A stretch of DNA of 64,000 nt from Streptomyces griseoluteus. Lineage in GTDB: Bacteria; Actinomycetota; Actinomycetes; Streptomycetales; Streptomycetaceae. Positions 51,706-61,604 of this stretch are shown piece after piece. Where the stretch lies: positions 26,781-90,780 of the forward strand of contig JOBE01000041.1 of assembly GCA_000717735.1 (NCBI GenBank). Direction: 5' to 3'. A program made the translations under genes and the position numbers. The number at the start of each line of letters is the position of its first letter. The stretch's first letter is position 1. Under the pieces are notes generated by a model. It had not been told where the DNA came from. It saw only the letters and a program-made list of their open reading frames with translations, and did not search any database.

Positions 51706-52395
51706 ATGGCCACGTTGATCCTCGTCCGGCACGGACGCTCCACCGCCAACACCTCCGGGGTCCTCGCCGGGCGCACGCCCGGGATCGCCCTCGACGAGCG
51801 GGGCGCCGTCCAGGCCGCCGCGCTCCCCGGGCGCCTGGCGGACATCCCGCTCGCCGCCGTCGTCTCCAGCCCCCTCCAGCGCTGCCGGGAGACCCTGCGG
51901 CCCCTCCTGGCCGCTCGCCCGGACCTGCCGCTGCACATCGAGGACCGGATCAACGAGTGCGACTACGGCGACTGGTCCGGCCGCAAACTGGCCGAACTGG
52001 GCGACGAGCCGCTCATGCAGGTCGTCCAGGCGCACGCCTCCGCCGCCGCCTTCCCCGGCGGCGAGTCCATGCGCGCCATGCAGGCCCGCGCCGTCGACGC
52101 CGTCCGCGACTGGAACGCCCGGATCGAGGCCGAGTACGGCGAGGACGCCTGCTACGTCATGTGCTCGCACGGAGACATCGTCAAGTCGGTCGTGGCCGAC
52201 GCCCTCGGCCTCCACCTCGACCTCTTCCAGCGCATCCACGTGGACCCCTGCTCGGTCACCGTCATCCGCTACACGCGCCTGCGGCCCTTCCTCCTCCGCC
52301 TCGGCGACACGGGGGACTTCACCGGATTCGGCCCCCGTGACCACCCCGACAGCAGTGGGACGGCTGAGGTCGGGGGTGGTGCGGGCGCACCGTGA
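51706..52395 (+). CDS. Histidine phosphatase family protein (MSMEG_4193-type, mshC neighbourhood)
   Basis: Phosphoglycerate-mutase-like phosphatase of 229 residues. The RHG motif is LILVRHGRSTAN, the second His is in CSHGDIVKSVV, and Glu lies in INECDYGDWSGR. In actinobacteria this subtype precedes a DUF3090 gene, a SCO1664-type kinase-like gene and mshC, as here (family knowledge). The cluster suggests a role linked to mycothiol or inositol phosphate metabolism, not yet defined. ATG at 51706. Confidence 0.9.
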   Translation: MATLILVRHGRSTANTSGVLAGRTPGIALDERGAVQAAALPGRLADIPLAAVVSSPLQRCRETLRPLLAARPDLPLHIEDRINECDYGDWSGRKLAELGDEPLMQVVQAHASAAAFPGGESMRAMQARAVDAVRDWNARIEAEYGEDACYVMCSHGDIVKSVVADALGLHLDLFQRIHVDPCSVTVIRYTRLRPFLLRLGDTGDFTGFGPRDHPDSSGTAEVGGGAGAP

Positions 52396-52463
52396 TCCCC
52401 TCGCGCAGTAGGGTGGACGCGCCGCTGTAGTACGACTGTCGAGACGCAAGGGAGCCGGGAAAC

Positions 52464-53054
52464 GTGTCCCGTCAGGTGTTCCTCTACGACCCACCGGAGC
52501 GTTTCGTGGCCGGTACGGTCGGACTGCCTGGGCGCCGTACGTTCTTCCTCCAGGCGTCCGCCGGCGGCCGGGTCACCAGCGTCGCCCTGGAGAAGACACA
52601 GGTCGCCGCCCTCGCCGAGCGCATGGACGAACTCCTCGACGAGGTCGTGCGCCGCACCGGGGGCAACGCACCGGTCCCCGCCGTCGCCCCGGCCGAGGTG
52701 TCCGACACCGCACCCCTCGACGTGCCCGTCGAGGAGGAGTTCCGGGTCGGCACCATGGCACTCGCCTGGGACGGCGAGGAGCAGCGCATGATCGTCGAGG
52801 CGCAGGCGCTCGTCGAACTCGACGTGGACTCCGAGGAGGACCTCGCCGAGGCCGAGGAGCGGCTGCTCCAGGACGAGGAGAACGGCCCGCCGATGCTCCG
52901 GGTCCGTCTCAGCGGCGCGCAGGCGCGCGCCTTCGCCAAGCGGGCCCTGGACGTCGTCAACGCCGGCCGGCCGCCGTGCCCGCTGTGCAGCCTGCCGCTC
53001 GACCCCGAGGGCCACGTCTGCCCCCGCCAGAACGGATACCGCCGCGGAGCATGA
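52464..53054 (+). CDS. DUF3090-family protein
   Basis: Protein of 196 residues, conserved actinobacterial family DUF3090. It begins VSRQVFLYDPPERFVAGTVGLPGRRTFFLQ and ends in a Cys pair zinc-ribbon (CPLCSLPLDPEGHVCPRQ). GTG start. The stop overlaps the next gene by 4 bp (ATGA). Its always-same neighbours (phosphatase, SCO1664-like, mshC) suggest a common complex or pathway; biochemical function unknown. Confidence 0.93.
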   Translation: MSRQVFLYDPPERFVAGTVGLPGRRTFFLQASAGGRVTSVALEKTQVAALAERMDELLDEVVRRTGGNAPVPAVAPAEVSDTAPLDVPVEEEFRVGTMALAWDGEEQRMIVEAQALVELDVDSEEDLAEAEERLLQDEENGPPMLRVRLSGAQARAFAKRALDVVNAGRPPCPLCSLPLDPEGHVCPRQNGYRRGA

Positions 53055-53854
53055 GCAGCAGCCTCACGACGCCCGACGCCGAGCTGCTCGCCCGCGGTGA
53101 GCTGACCGTGCGCGGCCAGGTCCGCGAGGCCTCCAACGCCGTGCTCTACTGCTCCGTCGCGTACGAGGGCCGGGAGGCGGCCTGCGTCTACAAGCCGGTC
53201 GCGGGGGAGCGCCCGCTGTGGGACTTCCCCGACGGCACCCTCGCCCAGCGCGAGGTCGCGGCCTACGAGATCTCCGAGGCCACCGGCTGGGGCCTGATTC
53301 CGGCGACCGTGCTCCGCGACGGCCCGTACGGGCAGGGCATGGTCCAGCTGTGGATCGAGGCCGACCCGGAGGCGCGCCTGCTCGCCCTCACCGAGGACGC
53401 GGAGGCGGGCGAGGGCTGGAAGGCCGTCGGGCCCGCCCAGCTGGACGAGGAGCGCACCGCGCTCCTCGTCCACGCGGACACCCCCGAACTGCGCCGGCTC
53501 GCCGTCCTGGACGCGGTCATCAACAACGGCGACCGGAAGGGCGGGCATCTGCTGCCCGCGCCCGACGGACGGCTCTACGGCATCGACCACGGGGTCACCT
53601 TCCACGTCGAGGACAAGCTGCGCACCCTGCTGTGGGGCTGGGCGGGCGAGGAGCTGCCCGCCGAGGCGGCCGGGGTGCTCGACGCGCTCGACCGCTCGCT
53701 GACGCCGGGAGCGACGCTCGCGGCCCGGCTGGCGGACCTGCTGACCGGCGCCGAGGTCGCGGCGGTACGCGCGCGCGTGGAGGCGCTGCGGGCCACCGGG
53801 CGGCACCCGGAGCCCTCCGGGCAGTGGCCCTCGATCCCCTGGCCGCCGGTCTGA
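53051..53854 (+). CDS. SCO1664-family kinase-like protein
   Basis: Protein of 267 residues resembling a remote kinase fold of PI3/4-kinase type. The catalytic loop is LDAVINNGDRKGGHLL; the metal-binding motif is YGIDHGVTFH; the N-terminal CVYKPVAGERPLWDFPDGTL provides the ATP-binding Lys. The family is conserved next to mshC across actinobacteria. ATG overlaps the DUF3090 stop. A phosphorylation role for an inositol-containing molecule is plausible given mycothiol biosynthesis nearby; that is inference. Confidence 0.9.
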   Translation: MSSSLTTPDAELLARGELTVRGQVREASNAVLYCSVAYEGREAACVYKPVAGERPLWDFPDGTLAQREVAAYEISEATGWGLIPATVLRDGPYGQGMVQLWIEADPEARLLALTEDAEAGEGWKAVGPAQLDEERTALLVHADTPELRRLAVLDAVINNGDRKGGHLLPAPDGRLYGIDHGVTFHVEDKLRTLLWGWAGEELPAEAAGVLDALDRSLTPGATLAARLADLLTGAEVAAVRARVEALRATGRHPEPSGQWPSIPWPPV

Positions 53855-53860
53855 GCTGGA

Positions 53861-53874
53861 CCGAAAGGTTTCGG
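53861..53874. promoter_or_regulatory. CCGAAA-GG-TTTCGG palindrome
   Basis: Perfect 6+2+6 palindrome 6 bases after the SCO1664-like stop, in the 150-base gap before mshC. It could be a weak terminator or an operator for mshC. Nothing else recognisable lies in the gap. Confidence 0.45.
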
Positions 53875-54004
53875 CCAGGTTGACGGTGGGGAGTCTTCAC
53901 CCCAGGGGGGTATGCATCCGAGCCTCCGACCCGCAAGAGCGCCTAATCGGTCAAGATCCCCCTCCGGTTCGTATCCGGAACACCTGTCCGGTTACGCTCG
54001 GGTC

Positions 54005-55234
54005 ATGCATGCCTGGCCCGCTTCTGAGGTCCCCGCCCTTCCCGGCAAGGGCCGCGACCTCCGGATCCACGACACCGCGACCGGCGGACGAGTCACCCTC
54101 GCCCCCGGCCCCGTCGCCCGTATCTACGTCTGCGGCATCACGCCGTACGACGCGACCCATATGGGTCACGCGGCGACCTACAACGCGTTCGACCTCGTTC
54201 AGCGCGTGTGGCTCGACACCAAGCGGCAGGTGCACTACGTCCAGAACGTCACGGACGTGGACGACCCGCTCCTGGAGCGCGCGATCCGCGACGGCATCGA
54301 CTGGGTCGGCCTCGCCGAGCGCGAGACCGCACTCTTCCGCGAGGACATGACCGCCCTGCGGATGCTGCCCCCGCAGCACTACATCGGCGCCGTCGAGGCC
54401 ATACCGGGCATCGTCCCGCTCGTCGAACGGCTCCGGGACTCCGGCGCGGCCTACGAGCTCGACGGCGACATCTACTTCTCCGTCGACGCCGACCCGCACT
54501 TCGGGCAGGTCTCGAACTACACCAACGAGCTGATGCGCCACCTCTCCGCCGAGCGCGGCGGCGACCCGGAGCGCCCGGGCAAGAAGAACCCGCTCGACCC
54601 GATGCTCTGGATGGCCGCCCGCGAGGGCGAGCCGAGCTGGGACGGCGCCAGCCTCGGCGCCGGCCGCCCGGGCTGGCACATCGAGTGCGTCGCCATCGCG
54701 CTCGACCACCTCGGCATGGGCTTCGACGTGCAGGGCGGCGGGTCCGACCTGATCTTCCCGCACCACGAGATGGGCGCCTCCCACGCCCAGGCCCTCACCG
54801 GCGAGTTCCCGATGGCCAAGGCGTACGTCCACGCCGGCATGGTCGGCCTCGACGGCGAGAAGATGTCCAAGTCCCGAGGCAACCTGGTCTTCGTCTCACG
54901 GCTCCGCCGCGACGGCGTCGACCCGGCCGCCATCCGGCTCGCACTCCTCTCCCACCACTACCGTGCCGACTGGGAGTGGACCGACCAGGTCCTCCAGGAC
55001 GCCGTGGAGCGCCTCGGCCGCTGGCGCGCCGCCGTGTCCCGGCCCGACGGACCGTCCGCCGACGCGCTCGTCGAGGAGCTCCGCGACGCACTCTCCGACG
55101 ACCTCGACGCCCCCGCCGCACTGGCGGCCGTCGACCGCTGGGCCGCGCTCCAGGAGGCCGAGGGCGGCACCGACGACTCCGCCCCCGGACTCGCCTCCCG
55201 CGCGGTCGACGCCCTCCTCGGCGTCGCCCTGTAA
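54005..55234 (+). CDS. mshC: L-cysteine:1D-myo-inositol 2-amino-2-deoxy-alpha-D-glucopyranoside ligase
   Basis: Mycothiol ligase of 409 residues, a duplicated and specialised CysRS. It activates cysteine as an adenylate and transfers it to the amino sugar GlcN-Ins, the third step of mycothiol biosynthesis. Zinc-binding Cys43 in [16 protein letters not shown]; HxGH-type motif HMGH at 52-55; the Zn ligands in WHIECVA and FPHHEMG; KMSKS at 286-290. Compared with true CysRS the C-terminal domain is short, as expected for MshC. ATG at 54005. A strong terminator follows. Confidence 0.96.
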   Translation: MHAWPASEVPALPGKGRDLRIHDTATGGRVTLAPGPVARIYVCGITPYDATHMGHAATYNAFDLVQRVWLDTKRQVHYVQNVTDVDDPLLERAIRDGIDWVGLAERETALFREDMTALRMLPPQHYIGAVEAIPGIVPLVERLRDSGAAYELDGDIYFSVDADPHFGQVSNYTNELMRHLSAERGGDPERPGKKNPLDPMLWMAAREGEPSWDGASLGAGRPGWHIECVAIALDHLGMGFDVQGGGSDLIFPHHEMGASHAQALTGEFPMAKAYVHAGMVGLDGEKMSKSRGNLVFVSRLRRDGVDPAAIRLALLSHHYRADWEWTDQVLQDAVERLGRWRAAVSRPDGPSADALVEELRDALSDDLDAPAALAAVDRWAALQEAEGGTDDSAPGLASRAVDALLGVAL

Positions 55235-55253
55235 CCGGACACCGCTTCTTGCG

Positions 55254-55291
55254 ACCGCCCCCGGACCTCTCCTGAGGTCCGGGGGCGGTTT
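55254..55291 (+). terminator. Intrinsic terminator after mshC
   Basis: 16-bp stem ACCGCCCCCGGACCTC / GAGGTCCGGGGGCGGT, loop TCCT, then TTC. Perfect complementarity. Confidence 0.92.
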
Positions 55292-55343
55292 CGTCGCGGA
55301 AAGCCGTACGGGAGGGGCGGCCGCGCCACCCCTCCCGTACCGG

Positions 55344-56441
55344 TCACTCCTCGGCTTCGTCACCCGCGCCCTCACCGGGCGGCTCGGGCCCCTCGGGCCC
55401 GTCACCTCCGTCGGCGTCGCGCGGGGCTTCCTCCGCAGGACCCGCCTCCGGCGCCTCGGGCGCCGTCTCCGCGCCCGGCACGGCCTCCGGCCCCGGCTGC
55501 TCCGGCTTCGGCGGCCTCGTCCGGCCGCTGCCGGGGTCCCGCAGGAACGCCGTGTCGCCGCCCTCCGTCGCCAGGCCCGGACCCGGACCAGGACCCGAAC
55601 CGGGCTCGCGCCGCCGCAGATACCGCTCGAACTCGCGCGCGATGGCCTCGCCCGAGGCCTCCGGCAGTTCGGCCGTGTCCCGGGCCTCCTCGAGGGTCTG
55701 CACGTACTCGGCCACCTCGCTGTCCTCGGCGGCCAGCTGGTCCACGCCCAGCTGCCAGGCCCGCGCGTCCTCGGGCAGCTCGCCCAGCGGGATGCGCAGC
55801 CCGATCAGGTCCTCCAGGCGGTTGAGGAGCGCGAGCGTCGCCTTCGGGTTCGGCGGCTGCGACACGTAGTGCGGCACCGCCGCCCACAGGCTCACCGCGG
55901 GCACGCCCGCGTGCGTGCACGCCTCCTGGAGGATGCCGACGATGCCCGTCGGGCCCTCGTACCGGGTCTCCTCCAGGTCCATCGTGCGCGCGAGGTCCGG
56001 GTCGGACGTCACCCCGCTGACCGGCACCGGCCGGGTGTGCGGGGTGTCCCCGAGCAGGGCGCCCAGGATGACGACCATCTCCACACCCAGCTCGTGGGCG
56101 AAGGCGAGGATCTCGTTGCAGAAGGAGCGCCAGCGCATCGACGGCTCGATCCCGCGCACGAGCACCAGGTCGCGGGGCTTGTCGCCGCCGACCCTGACGA
56201 CGGAGAGCCGGGTCGTCGGCCAGGTGATCTTCCGTACGCCGTTGTCCAGGAAAACCGTGGGCCGGTTGACCTGGAAGTCGTAGTAGTCCTCGGCGTCGAG
56301 CGCCGCGAACACCTCGCCCTTCCATTCCCGGTCCAGATGGGCGACCGCGGTGGAGGCGGCGTCGCCGGCGTCGTTCCAGCCTTCGAACGCGGCCACCATG
56401 ACCGGGTCGATCAGCTCGGGTACCCCCTCGAGCTCGATCAC
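55344..56441 (-). CDS. PAC2-family protein
   Basis: Protein of 365 residues of the PAC2 (proteasome assembly chaperone-like) family: IDPVMVAAFEGWNDAGDAASTAVAHLD, RPTVFLDNGVRKITWP, VVILGALLGDTPHTRPVPVSG, and ETRYEGPTGIVGILQEACTHAGVPAVSLWAAVPHYVS. A Pro/Glu-rich tail of about 70 residues follows. The GTG start (VIELEGVPELID) is supported by AAGGAGG 8 bases upstream; the longer reading from 56480 would overlap that site. Neighbour of mshC in many actinobacteria. Role in protein complex assembly is inferred from the eukaryotic namesake only. Confidence 0.9.
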   Translation of the reverse strand: MIELEGVPELIDPVMVAAFEGWNDAGDAASTAVAHLDREWKGEVFAALDAEDYYDFQVNRPTVFLDNGVRKITWPTTRLSVVRVGGDKPRDLVLVRGIEPSMRWRSFCNEILAFAHELGVEMVVILGALLGDTPHTRPVPVSGVTSDPDLARTMDLEETRYEGPTGIVGILQEACTHAGVPAVSLWAAVPHYVSQPPNPKATLALLNRLEDLIGLRIPLGELPEDARAWQLGVDQLAAEDSEVAEYVQTLEEARDTAELPEASGEAIAREFERYLRRREPGSGPGPGPGLATEGGDTAFLRDPGSGRTRPPKPEQPGPEAVPGAETAPEAPEAGPAEEAPRDADGGDGPEGPEPPGEGAGDEAEE

Positions 56442-56585
56442 CCAGCGCCTCCTTTTCGAAGTTCCTGTCGTACGGACCAACCTTACGGCTTCCCGGAGGT
56501 CCGTCCGCAGCCCCCGGACACCCCCGAAAACCCGTGCGGCCTTGATCGACTACCCAGGAACCCGCCTTCGCACACGGCACGCGAG

Positions 56586-56616
56586 AGGGGCGGTTCCTCC
56601 GCGAGGAACCGCCCCT
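56586..56616 (-). terminator. Terminator of the glycerol operon
   Basis: AGGGGCGGTTCCTC-CGC-GAGGAACCGCCCCT, perfect 14-bp stem 13 bases beyond the glpD stop on the minus strand. Confidence 0.9.
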
Positions 56617-56629
56617 GACCCGAAGGAAG

Positions 56630-58234
56630 TTACTTCCCGAGCATCGACTCGACGCCGGCGCGGACCTCGTCCGTCGCGAGACCGCGGATGGTCAGCGTCG
56701 TACGGCGGCGCAGCACGTCGTCCGCCGTCTCGGCCCACTCGTGGTCGCGGGCGTAGGCGACCTGCGCCCAGATCTCCGGCGCGTCCGGGTGGACACGGCG
56801 GGCGAGCTCCGGGTTCTCGTTCGCCATGCGGGCGATGTCGAAGGCGAGCGAACCGTAGTGCGTCGCCAGGTGCTTGGCGGTGTCGGCGGCCATCCGCGGA
56901 CCGGGCGCGGGACCGTCGGCGAGCAGCCGGTGCGCGACCGCGTTCGGGTTGGCGATGCCGGGCAGCGGAAGCCGCTTCGGCAGCGTCGACACCGACTCGT
57001 AGTCCTCGCCCAGCGGGTGGCCCGGGAGCTGCTCCAGCTTCCTCATCACCGTACGGCCGATGTGGCGGAAGGTCGTCCACTTGCCGCCGGCCACCGACAG
57101 CATGCCGCCGCGGCCCTCGGTGACGACCGTCTCGCGCTTGGCCTTGGAGGTGTCGCCGGGACCGCCGGGAAGCACCCGGAGACCGGCGAAGGAGTACGTG
57201 ATCAGGTCGCGCGACAGCTGCTGGTCACGGATGGAGAAGGCGGCCTCGTCCAGGATCTGGGCGGTGTCCTTCTCGGTGACCTCGACCTGGCCGGGGTCGC
57301 CCTCGTACTCCTCGTCGGTGGTGCCGAGCAGGAGCATGTCCTCCCAGGGGAGGGCGAAGGTGATGCGGTACTTGTCGATCGGGGTGGCCAGGGCGGCCTT
57401 CCACGGCGAGGTCCGCTTGAGGACCAGGTGCGCGCCCTTGGAGAGGCGGATGGAGGGGGCCGCGTTGGGGTCCTCCATCGTGCGCAGGTGGTCGACCCAC
57501 GGGCCGGTGGCGTTGAGCACGAGACGGGCGGTGACGCCGAACTCGTCGCCGCTGGTGCGGTCCTTGAGCTCGGCGCCGGTGACCCGGCCGCGGGTGAAGC
57601 GGAGCCCGGTGACCTCGGCGTGGTTGAGGACGGTGGCTCCGGCGTCGACCGCGGCGCGGACCGTCATCAGGGCCATGCGGGCGTCGTTCATCTGGTCGTC
57701 GCCGTAGACGGCCACGGCCTTCAGGTTGTCCGTGCGCAGCTCCGGCACGTCCTGCGCGGCCTTGGCGGGGGAGAGCAGGTGCCCGACGCCGTCGCCGAAG
57801 GCCGAGAGGGCGGAGTACGCGAAGACACCGGCACCCAGCTTGGCGGCGCCGTGCGGGCCGCCCTTGTAGACGGGCAGGTAGAAGGTGAGGGGGTTGGCGA
57901 GGTGCGGTGCCACCTGGCGTGAGACCGCACGCCGCTCGAAGTGGTTCTCCGCCACCAGCTTGACCGCGCCGGTCTGCAGGTAGCGCAGACCGCCGTGGAG
58001 GAGCTTCGAGGAGGCGGAGGAGGTGGCGCCGGCGAAGTCGCCGGCGTCCACCAGGGCCACCCGCAGGCCCGACTGCGCGGCGTGCCAGGCGGTGGAGATG
58101 CCCAGGATGCCGCCGCCGATCACCAGGAGGTCGTACGTCGCCTTGGAAAGCCGGTCCCGGGTCTCGGCGCGGCTCGGGAGGGAGCCGGAAGCCGGGTGCG
58201 TCCCGAGGGCAGGGACGCTCTGCAGGGTGGTCAT
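56630..58234 (-). CDS. glpD: Aerobic glycerol-3-phosphate dehydrogenase
   Basis: FAD-dependent glycerol-3-phosphate dehydrogenase of 534 residues. The FAD motif is LLVIGGGILGISTAWHAAQSG; other family segments are GATSSASSKLLHGGLRYLQ, NHFERRAVSRQVAPHLANP and LSVAGGKWTTFRHIGRTVM, with a C-terminal DAO_C domain. It oxidises glycerol-3-phosphate to dihydroxyacetone phosphate and passes electrons to the quinone pool at the membrane. Last gene of the glpF-glpK-glpD operon; ATG 6 bases after the glpK stop with AGGAG upstream. Confidence 0.97.
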   Translation of the reverse strand: MTTLQSVPALGTHPASGSLPSRAETRDRLSKATYDLLVIGGGILGISTAWHAAQSGLRVALVDAGDFAGATSSASSKLLHGGLRYLQTGAVKLVAENHFERRAVSRQVAPHLANPLTFYLPVYKGGPHGAAKLGAGVFAYSALSAFGDGVGHLLSPAKAAQDVPELRTDNLKAVAVYGDDQMNDARMALMTVRAAVDAGATVLNHAEVTGLRFTRGRVTGAELKDRTSGDEFGVTARLVLNATGPWVDHLRTMEDPNAAPSIRLSKGAHLVLKRTSPWKAALATPIDKYRITFALPWEDMLLLGTTDEEYEGDPGQVEVTEKDTAQILDEAAFSIRDQQLSRDLITYSFAGLRVLPGGPGDTSKAKRETVVTEGRGGMLSVAGGKWTTFRHIGRTVMRKLEQLPGHPLGEDYESVSTLPKRLPLPGIANPNAVAHRLLADGPAPGPRMAADTAKHLATHYGSLAFDIARMANENPELARRVHPDAPEIWAQVAYARDHEWAETADDVLRRRTTLTIRGLATDEVRAGVESMLGK

Positions 58235-58240
58235 GTCGAT

Positions 58241-59767
58241 CTACTCCTCGTCCTCGATCCAGCCCATGGTCCGCTCCACGGCCTTGAGCCAGCTCTTGTA
58301 CTCGCTGTCACGCCTGTCGGCGTCCATGCGAGGGGTCCATTCCGCGGCGCGGCGCCAGTTGGCGCGCAGCGCGTCGGTGTCCGGCCAGAAGCCGACGGCC
58401 AGGCCGGCGGCGTAGGCGGCGCCGAGGCAGGTGGTCTCGGCGACCATCGGACGCACGACGGGCGCGTCCAGGAAGTCCGAGAGTGTCTGCATCAGCAGGT
58501 TGTTGGAGGTCATGCCGCCGTCGACCTTCAGCGCGGTCAGCTCCACGCCGGAGTCCTTCGTCATGGCGTCGGTGATCTCGCGGGTCTGCCAGGCGGTGGC
58601 CTCCAGGACGGCGCGGGCGATGTGCGCCTTGGTGACGTACCGGGTGAGGCCGGCGATCACACCGCGGGCGTCGGAGCGCCAGTACGGGGCGAAGAGGCCG
58701 GAGAAGGCCGGCACGAAGTAGGCGCCGCCGTTGTCCTCGACCGAGGACGCGAGGGTCTCGATCTCGGCGGCGGACTTGATCAGGCCCATCTGGTCGCGCA
58801 TCCACTGCACCAGCGAACCGGTGACGGCGATCGAGCCCTCCAGGGCGTAGACCGGCTTCTCCTCGCCGATCTGGTAGCCGACCGTGGTCAGCAGGCCGCT
58901 GTAGGAGTTGATGATCTTGTCGCCGGTGTTCATCAGCATGAAGGTGCCGGTGCCGTACGTCGACTTCGCCTCGCCCTCGGCGAAGCAGGTCTGGCCGAAC
59001 AGGGCGGCCTGCTGGTCGCCGAGCGCCGAGGCGACCGGGACACCGGCGAGGACGCCGTCCTTGACGTGGCCGTAGACCTCGGCGGAGGACCGGATCTCCG
59101 GAAGGACGTTCAGCGGGACGCCCATGGACTCGGCGATCTTCTCGTCCCAGGCCAGGGTGTGCAGGTTCATCAGCATGGTGCGCGAGGCGTTGGTGACGTC
59201 GGTGACGTGCACGCCGCCGTCGGTGCCGCCGGTGAGGTTCCAGATGACCCAGGAGTCCATGGTGCCGAAGAGGATGTCGCCGGCCTCGGCGCGCTCGCGC
59301 AGGCCCTCGACGTTGTCGAGCATCCAGCGGATCTTCGGTCCCGCGAAGTAGCTGGCCAGCGGCAGGCCGGTCTCGCGGCGGAAGCGGTCCTGGCCGACGT
59401 TGCGGCCGAGCTCCTTGCAGAGCGCGTCGGTGCGGGTGTCCTGCCAGACGAGGGCGTTGTGGACGGGCTCACCGGTGTTCTTGTCCCACAGCAGCGTGGT
59501 CTCGCGCTGGTTGGTGATGCCGATGGCCTTGACGTCCGAGGCGGCGATGCCGCCCTTCGCCAGGGCGCCGGCCACGACCTCCTGGACGTTGGTCCAGATC
59601 TCGGCGGCGTCGTGCTCGACCCAGCCCGGCTTCGGGAAGATCTGCTCGTGCTCCTTCTGGTCGACCGAGACGATCCGGCCGTCCTTGTCGAAGACGATGC
59701 AGCGGGACGACGTGGTGCCCTGGTCGATGGCCGCGATGAACGGGCCGGAGGTGTGTGCGTCGGTCAC
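58241..59767 (-). CDS. glpK: Glycerol kinase
   Basis: FGGY-family kinase of 508 residues. The ATP/substrate motifs are [41 protein letters not shown] segment [19 protein letters not shown], and [14 protein letters not shown]. It phosphorylates glycerol entering through GlpF. GTG at 59767 ([10 protein letters not shown]) is chosen because GGAG lies 7 bases upstream; a TTG 12 bases earlier is possible. It is between glpF and glpD in the operon controlled by the IclR regulator GylR. Confidence 0.96.
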   Translation of the reverse strand: MTDAHTSGPFIAAIDQGTTSSRCIVFDKDGRIVSVDQKEHEQIFPKPGWVEHDAAEIWTNVQEVVAGALAKGGIAASDVKAIGITNQRETTLLWDKNTGEPVHNALVWQDTRTDALCKELGRNVGQDRFRRETGLPLASYFAGPKIRWMLDNVEGLRERAEAGDILFGTMDSWVIWNLTGGTDGGVHVTDVTNASRTMLMNLHTLAWDEKIAESMGVPLNVLPEIRSSAEVYGHVKDGVLAGVPVASALGDQQAALFGQTCFAEGEAKSTYGTGTFMLMNTGDKIINSYSGLLTTVGYQIGEEKPVYALEGSIAVTGSLVQWMRDQMGLIKSAAEIETLASSVEDNGGAYFVPAFSGLFAPYWRSDARGVIAGLTRYVTKAHIARAVLEATAWQTREITDAMTKDSGVELTALKVDGGMTSNNLLMQTLSDFLDAPVVRPMVAETTCLGAAYAAGLAVGFWPDTDALRANWRRAAEWTPRMDADRRDSEYKSWLKAVERTMGWIEDEE

Positions 59768-59802
59768 GGTGTGCTCCAAGGGAAGTCTGGGAGAAGGACG
59801 GC

Positions 59803-60561
59803 TCAGGCGAACGCGATGTTGTAGATACCCGCGGCGATGGCGCCACCGATCAACGGTCCCGCGACCGGGATCCAGGCGTAGCTCCAGTCGGAGCCGCCCT
59901 TGTTCGGCAGCGGCAGCAGGGCGTGCACGATGCGCGGACCGAGGTCACGGGCCGGGTTGATCGCGTAGCCGGTCGGGCCGCCGAGCGAGAGGCCGATCGA
60001 GACCACCACGAACGCGGTGATCAGGGCGCCTATGACGCCGAGGCCCTTGCCGCTGTCGTTGAGGCCCTGGGTGAGCACGGCCAGGACGAGCACGACGGTG
60101 CCGATGATCTCGGTGGCCAGGTTCTGCCAGGTGTTCCGGATCTCGGGTCCTGTGGAGAAGACGCCGAGCACCGGGCCGGGGCCCTCGACCGGCTTCTTCG
60201 AGGCGGCCTCGGGGTCGGTGAGATGGGCCTGGAACTGGCCGTAGTAGGCCACCCAGACCAGTGCCGCACCGATCATCGCGCCGAGCATCTGGCCCGCGAT
60301 GTAGACGGGGACGTTGTCCCACGTCCCGTCCTTGATCGCGATTCCGACCGTGACGGCGGGGTTCAGATGGGCGCCCGAGAGGGAAGCCGTCATGTAGACG
60401 GCCGTCATCACGGCGAAGCCCCACCCGAAGGTGATCGCGAGCCAGCCCGCGTTGCGGGCCTTGGAGCCCTTGAGCGTGACGGCGGCACACACACCGCCGC
60501 CGAGCAGAATGAGAACGGCGGTACCGATGGTCTCGCCGAGGAAGATGTCGGAGCTGGACAC
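59803..60561 (-). CDS. glpF: Glycerol uptake facilitator (MIP/aquaporin family)
   Basis: Aquaglyceroporin of 252 residues with six helices and both NPA motifs ([10 protein letters not shown] and [12 protein letters not shown]). The Arg of the selectivity filter follows the second NPA. It lets glycerol diffuse in for GlpK. GTG start with AAAGGAG 9 bases upstream ([13 protein letters not shown]). First structural gene of the glycerol operon, behind a GylR operator region at 60675-60704. Confidence 0.95.
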   Translation of the reverse strand: MSSSDIFLGETIGTAVLILLGGGVCAAVTLKGSKARNAGWLAITFGWGFAVMTAVYMTASLSGAHLNPAVTVGIAIKDGTWDNVPVYIAGQMLGAMIGAALVWVAYYGQFQAHLTDPEAASKKPVEGPGPVLGVFSTGPEIRNTWQNLATEIIGTVVLVLAVLTQGLNDSGKGLGVIGALITAFVVVSIGLSLGGPTGYAINPARDLGPRIVHALLPLPNKGGSDWSYAWIPVAGPLIGGAIAAGIYNIAFA

Positions 60562-60674
60562 CCGCGACTCCTTTGTCCTTCGTCCAGGGGAAGGCGAACC
60601 CCGGGTCCCTCCGGTGGTCCGCACCCTCGTGTGAGGGCGATACCGGCCCTTGGCACTGCCACACTCTAGCGTGT

Positions 60675-60704
60675 ATTGCCGTCAAGTGTTCGGCAATGCC
60701 GACC
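60675..60704. promoter_or_regulatory. GylR operator region before glpF
   Basis: Contains GTTCGGCAATGCCGACC, with inner palindrome TCGGCA-A-TGCCGA, and a wider inverted repeat ATTGCCG (60675-60681) / CGGCAAT (60691-60697). It shares TTCGRCAATGC with the site in front of gylR, so both are probable GylR boxes. Confidence 0.75.
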
Positions 60705-60756
60705 GATGCACGGAAGTTTTGCCCCCAGGTGAACAGCGCGTCAAGGCCTCCGGATA

Positions 60757-60795
60757 CGAAAAACCCGCCGATAACGCGATCGTTACCGGCGGGTT
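60757..60795 (-). terminator. Intrinsic terminator of gylR
   Basis: On the minus strand a stem AACCCGCCG / CGGCGGGTT with an inner TAACG / CGTTA pairing and loop CGAT (one A-C mismatch), followed by a TTTTT run. Ends the gylR transcript about 20 bases after its stop. Confidence 0.9.
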
Positions 60796-60814
60796 CAGGC
60801 GGGTCGGGCCAGTC

Positions 60815-61579
60815 TCAGAAGCGTCGGGCCCCGAGATCCCGGGACACGGCACGGGCGCAGTCCCGCACCGCCGCCACCAGCTCCGGGCGCAGCTCGCCGT
60901 TCGGGCAGAGCCGCTCCACGGCGCCCGTGACCGCCACCGCGCCCACCGGCATCCGTCGCCGGTCGTGGATGGGCGCCGCCACCGAGGCCACGCCGTCCCA
61001 GGTCTCCTCCACGTCCGCCGCCCAGCCCCGGGCCCGCGTCAGGTCGAGCAGCGACTCGAAGTCCGTCAGCTCCGTGGTCGTACGGGGCGTGAACGCCTCC
61101 CGTTCGACCTCGACCACCTCGCTGTGCGCCACCGGGTCGTACGCCGAGAGGACCTTGCCCAGCGCCGTGGAGTGCAGCGGCTGCATGGCCCCCACCTCCA
61201 GTACCTGCCGGCTGTCGTCCGGCCGGAAGACGTGGTGGACGATCAGCACGCCCTGTAGGTGCAGCACTCCCAGGTGCACGCTCTCGCCGCTGGACCGGGC
61301 CAGATCGTCCGTCCAGACCAGGGCCCGGGCGCGCAGCTCGTGCACGTCCAGATAGCTGTTGCCGAGCCGCAGCAGCTCCGCGCCGAGCTGATAGCGGCCC
61401 GAGGTCGCCTCCTGCTCCACGAAGCCCTCCGCCTGGAGGGTGCGCAGGATGCCGTGGGCGGTGCCCTTGGCGAGCCCGAGCGAGGACGCGATGTCCGACA
61501 GGCCGAGCCGGCGCTCGCCGCCGGCGAGCAGTCGCAGCATGGCCGCCGCTCGTTCAAGCGACTGGATGTTCTTCGCCAT
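60815..61579 (-). CDS. gylR: IclR-family glycerol operon regulator
   Basis: IclR-type regulator of 254 residues, the length of S. coelicolor GylR. Winged helix at the N-terminus (GLSDIASSLGLAKGTAHGILRTLQAEGFV); a C-terminal effector domain with the typical MQPLHSTALGKVLSA and PVGAVAVTGAVERL. It represses the glycerol genes and itself, with glycerol-3-phosphate as the likely inducer. ATG with GAGAAGGGTCGGGCG upstream gives MAKNIQSLERA; the upstream in-frame extension is not family-like. It stands separately terminated ahead of glpF-glpK-glpD. Confidence 0.95.
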   Translation of the reverse strand: MAKNIQSLERAAAMLRLLAGGERRLGLSDIASSLGLAKGTAHGILRTLQAEGFVEQEATSGRYQLGAELLRLGNSYLDVHELRARALVWTDDLARSSGESVHLGVLHLQGVLIVHHVFRPDDSRQVLEVGAMQPLHSTALGKVLSAYDPVAHSEVVEVEREAFTPRTTTELTDFESLLDLTRARGWAADVEETWDGVASVAAPIHDRRRMPVGAVAVTGAVERLCPNGELRPELVAAVRDCARAVSRDLGARRF

Positions 61580-61604
61580 CGCCCGACCCTTCTCCCTCTC
61601 ACGT

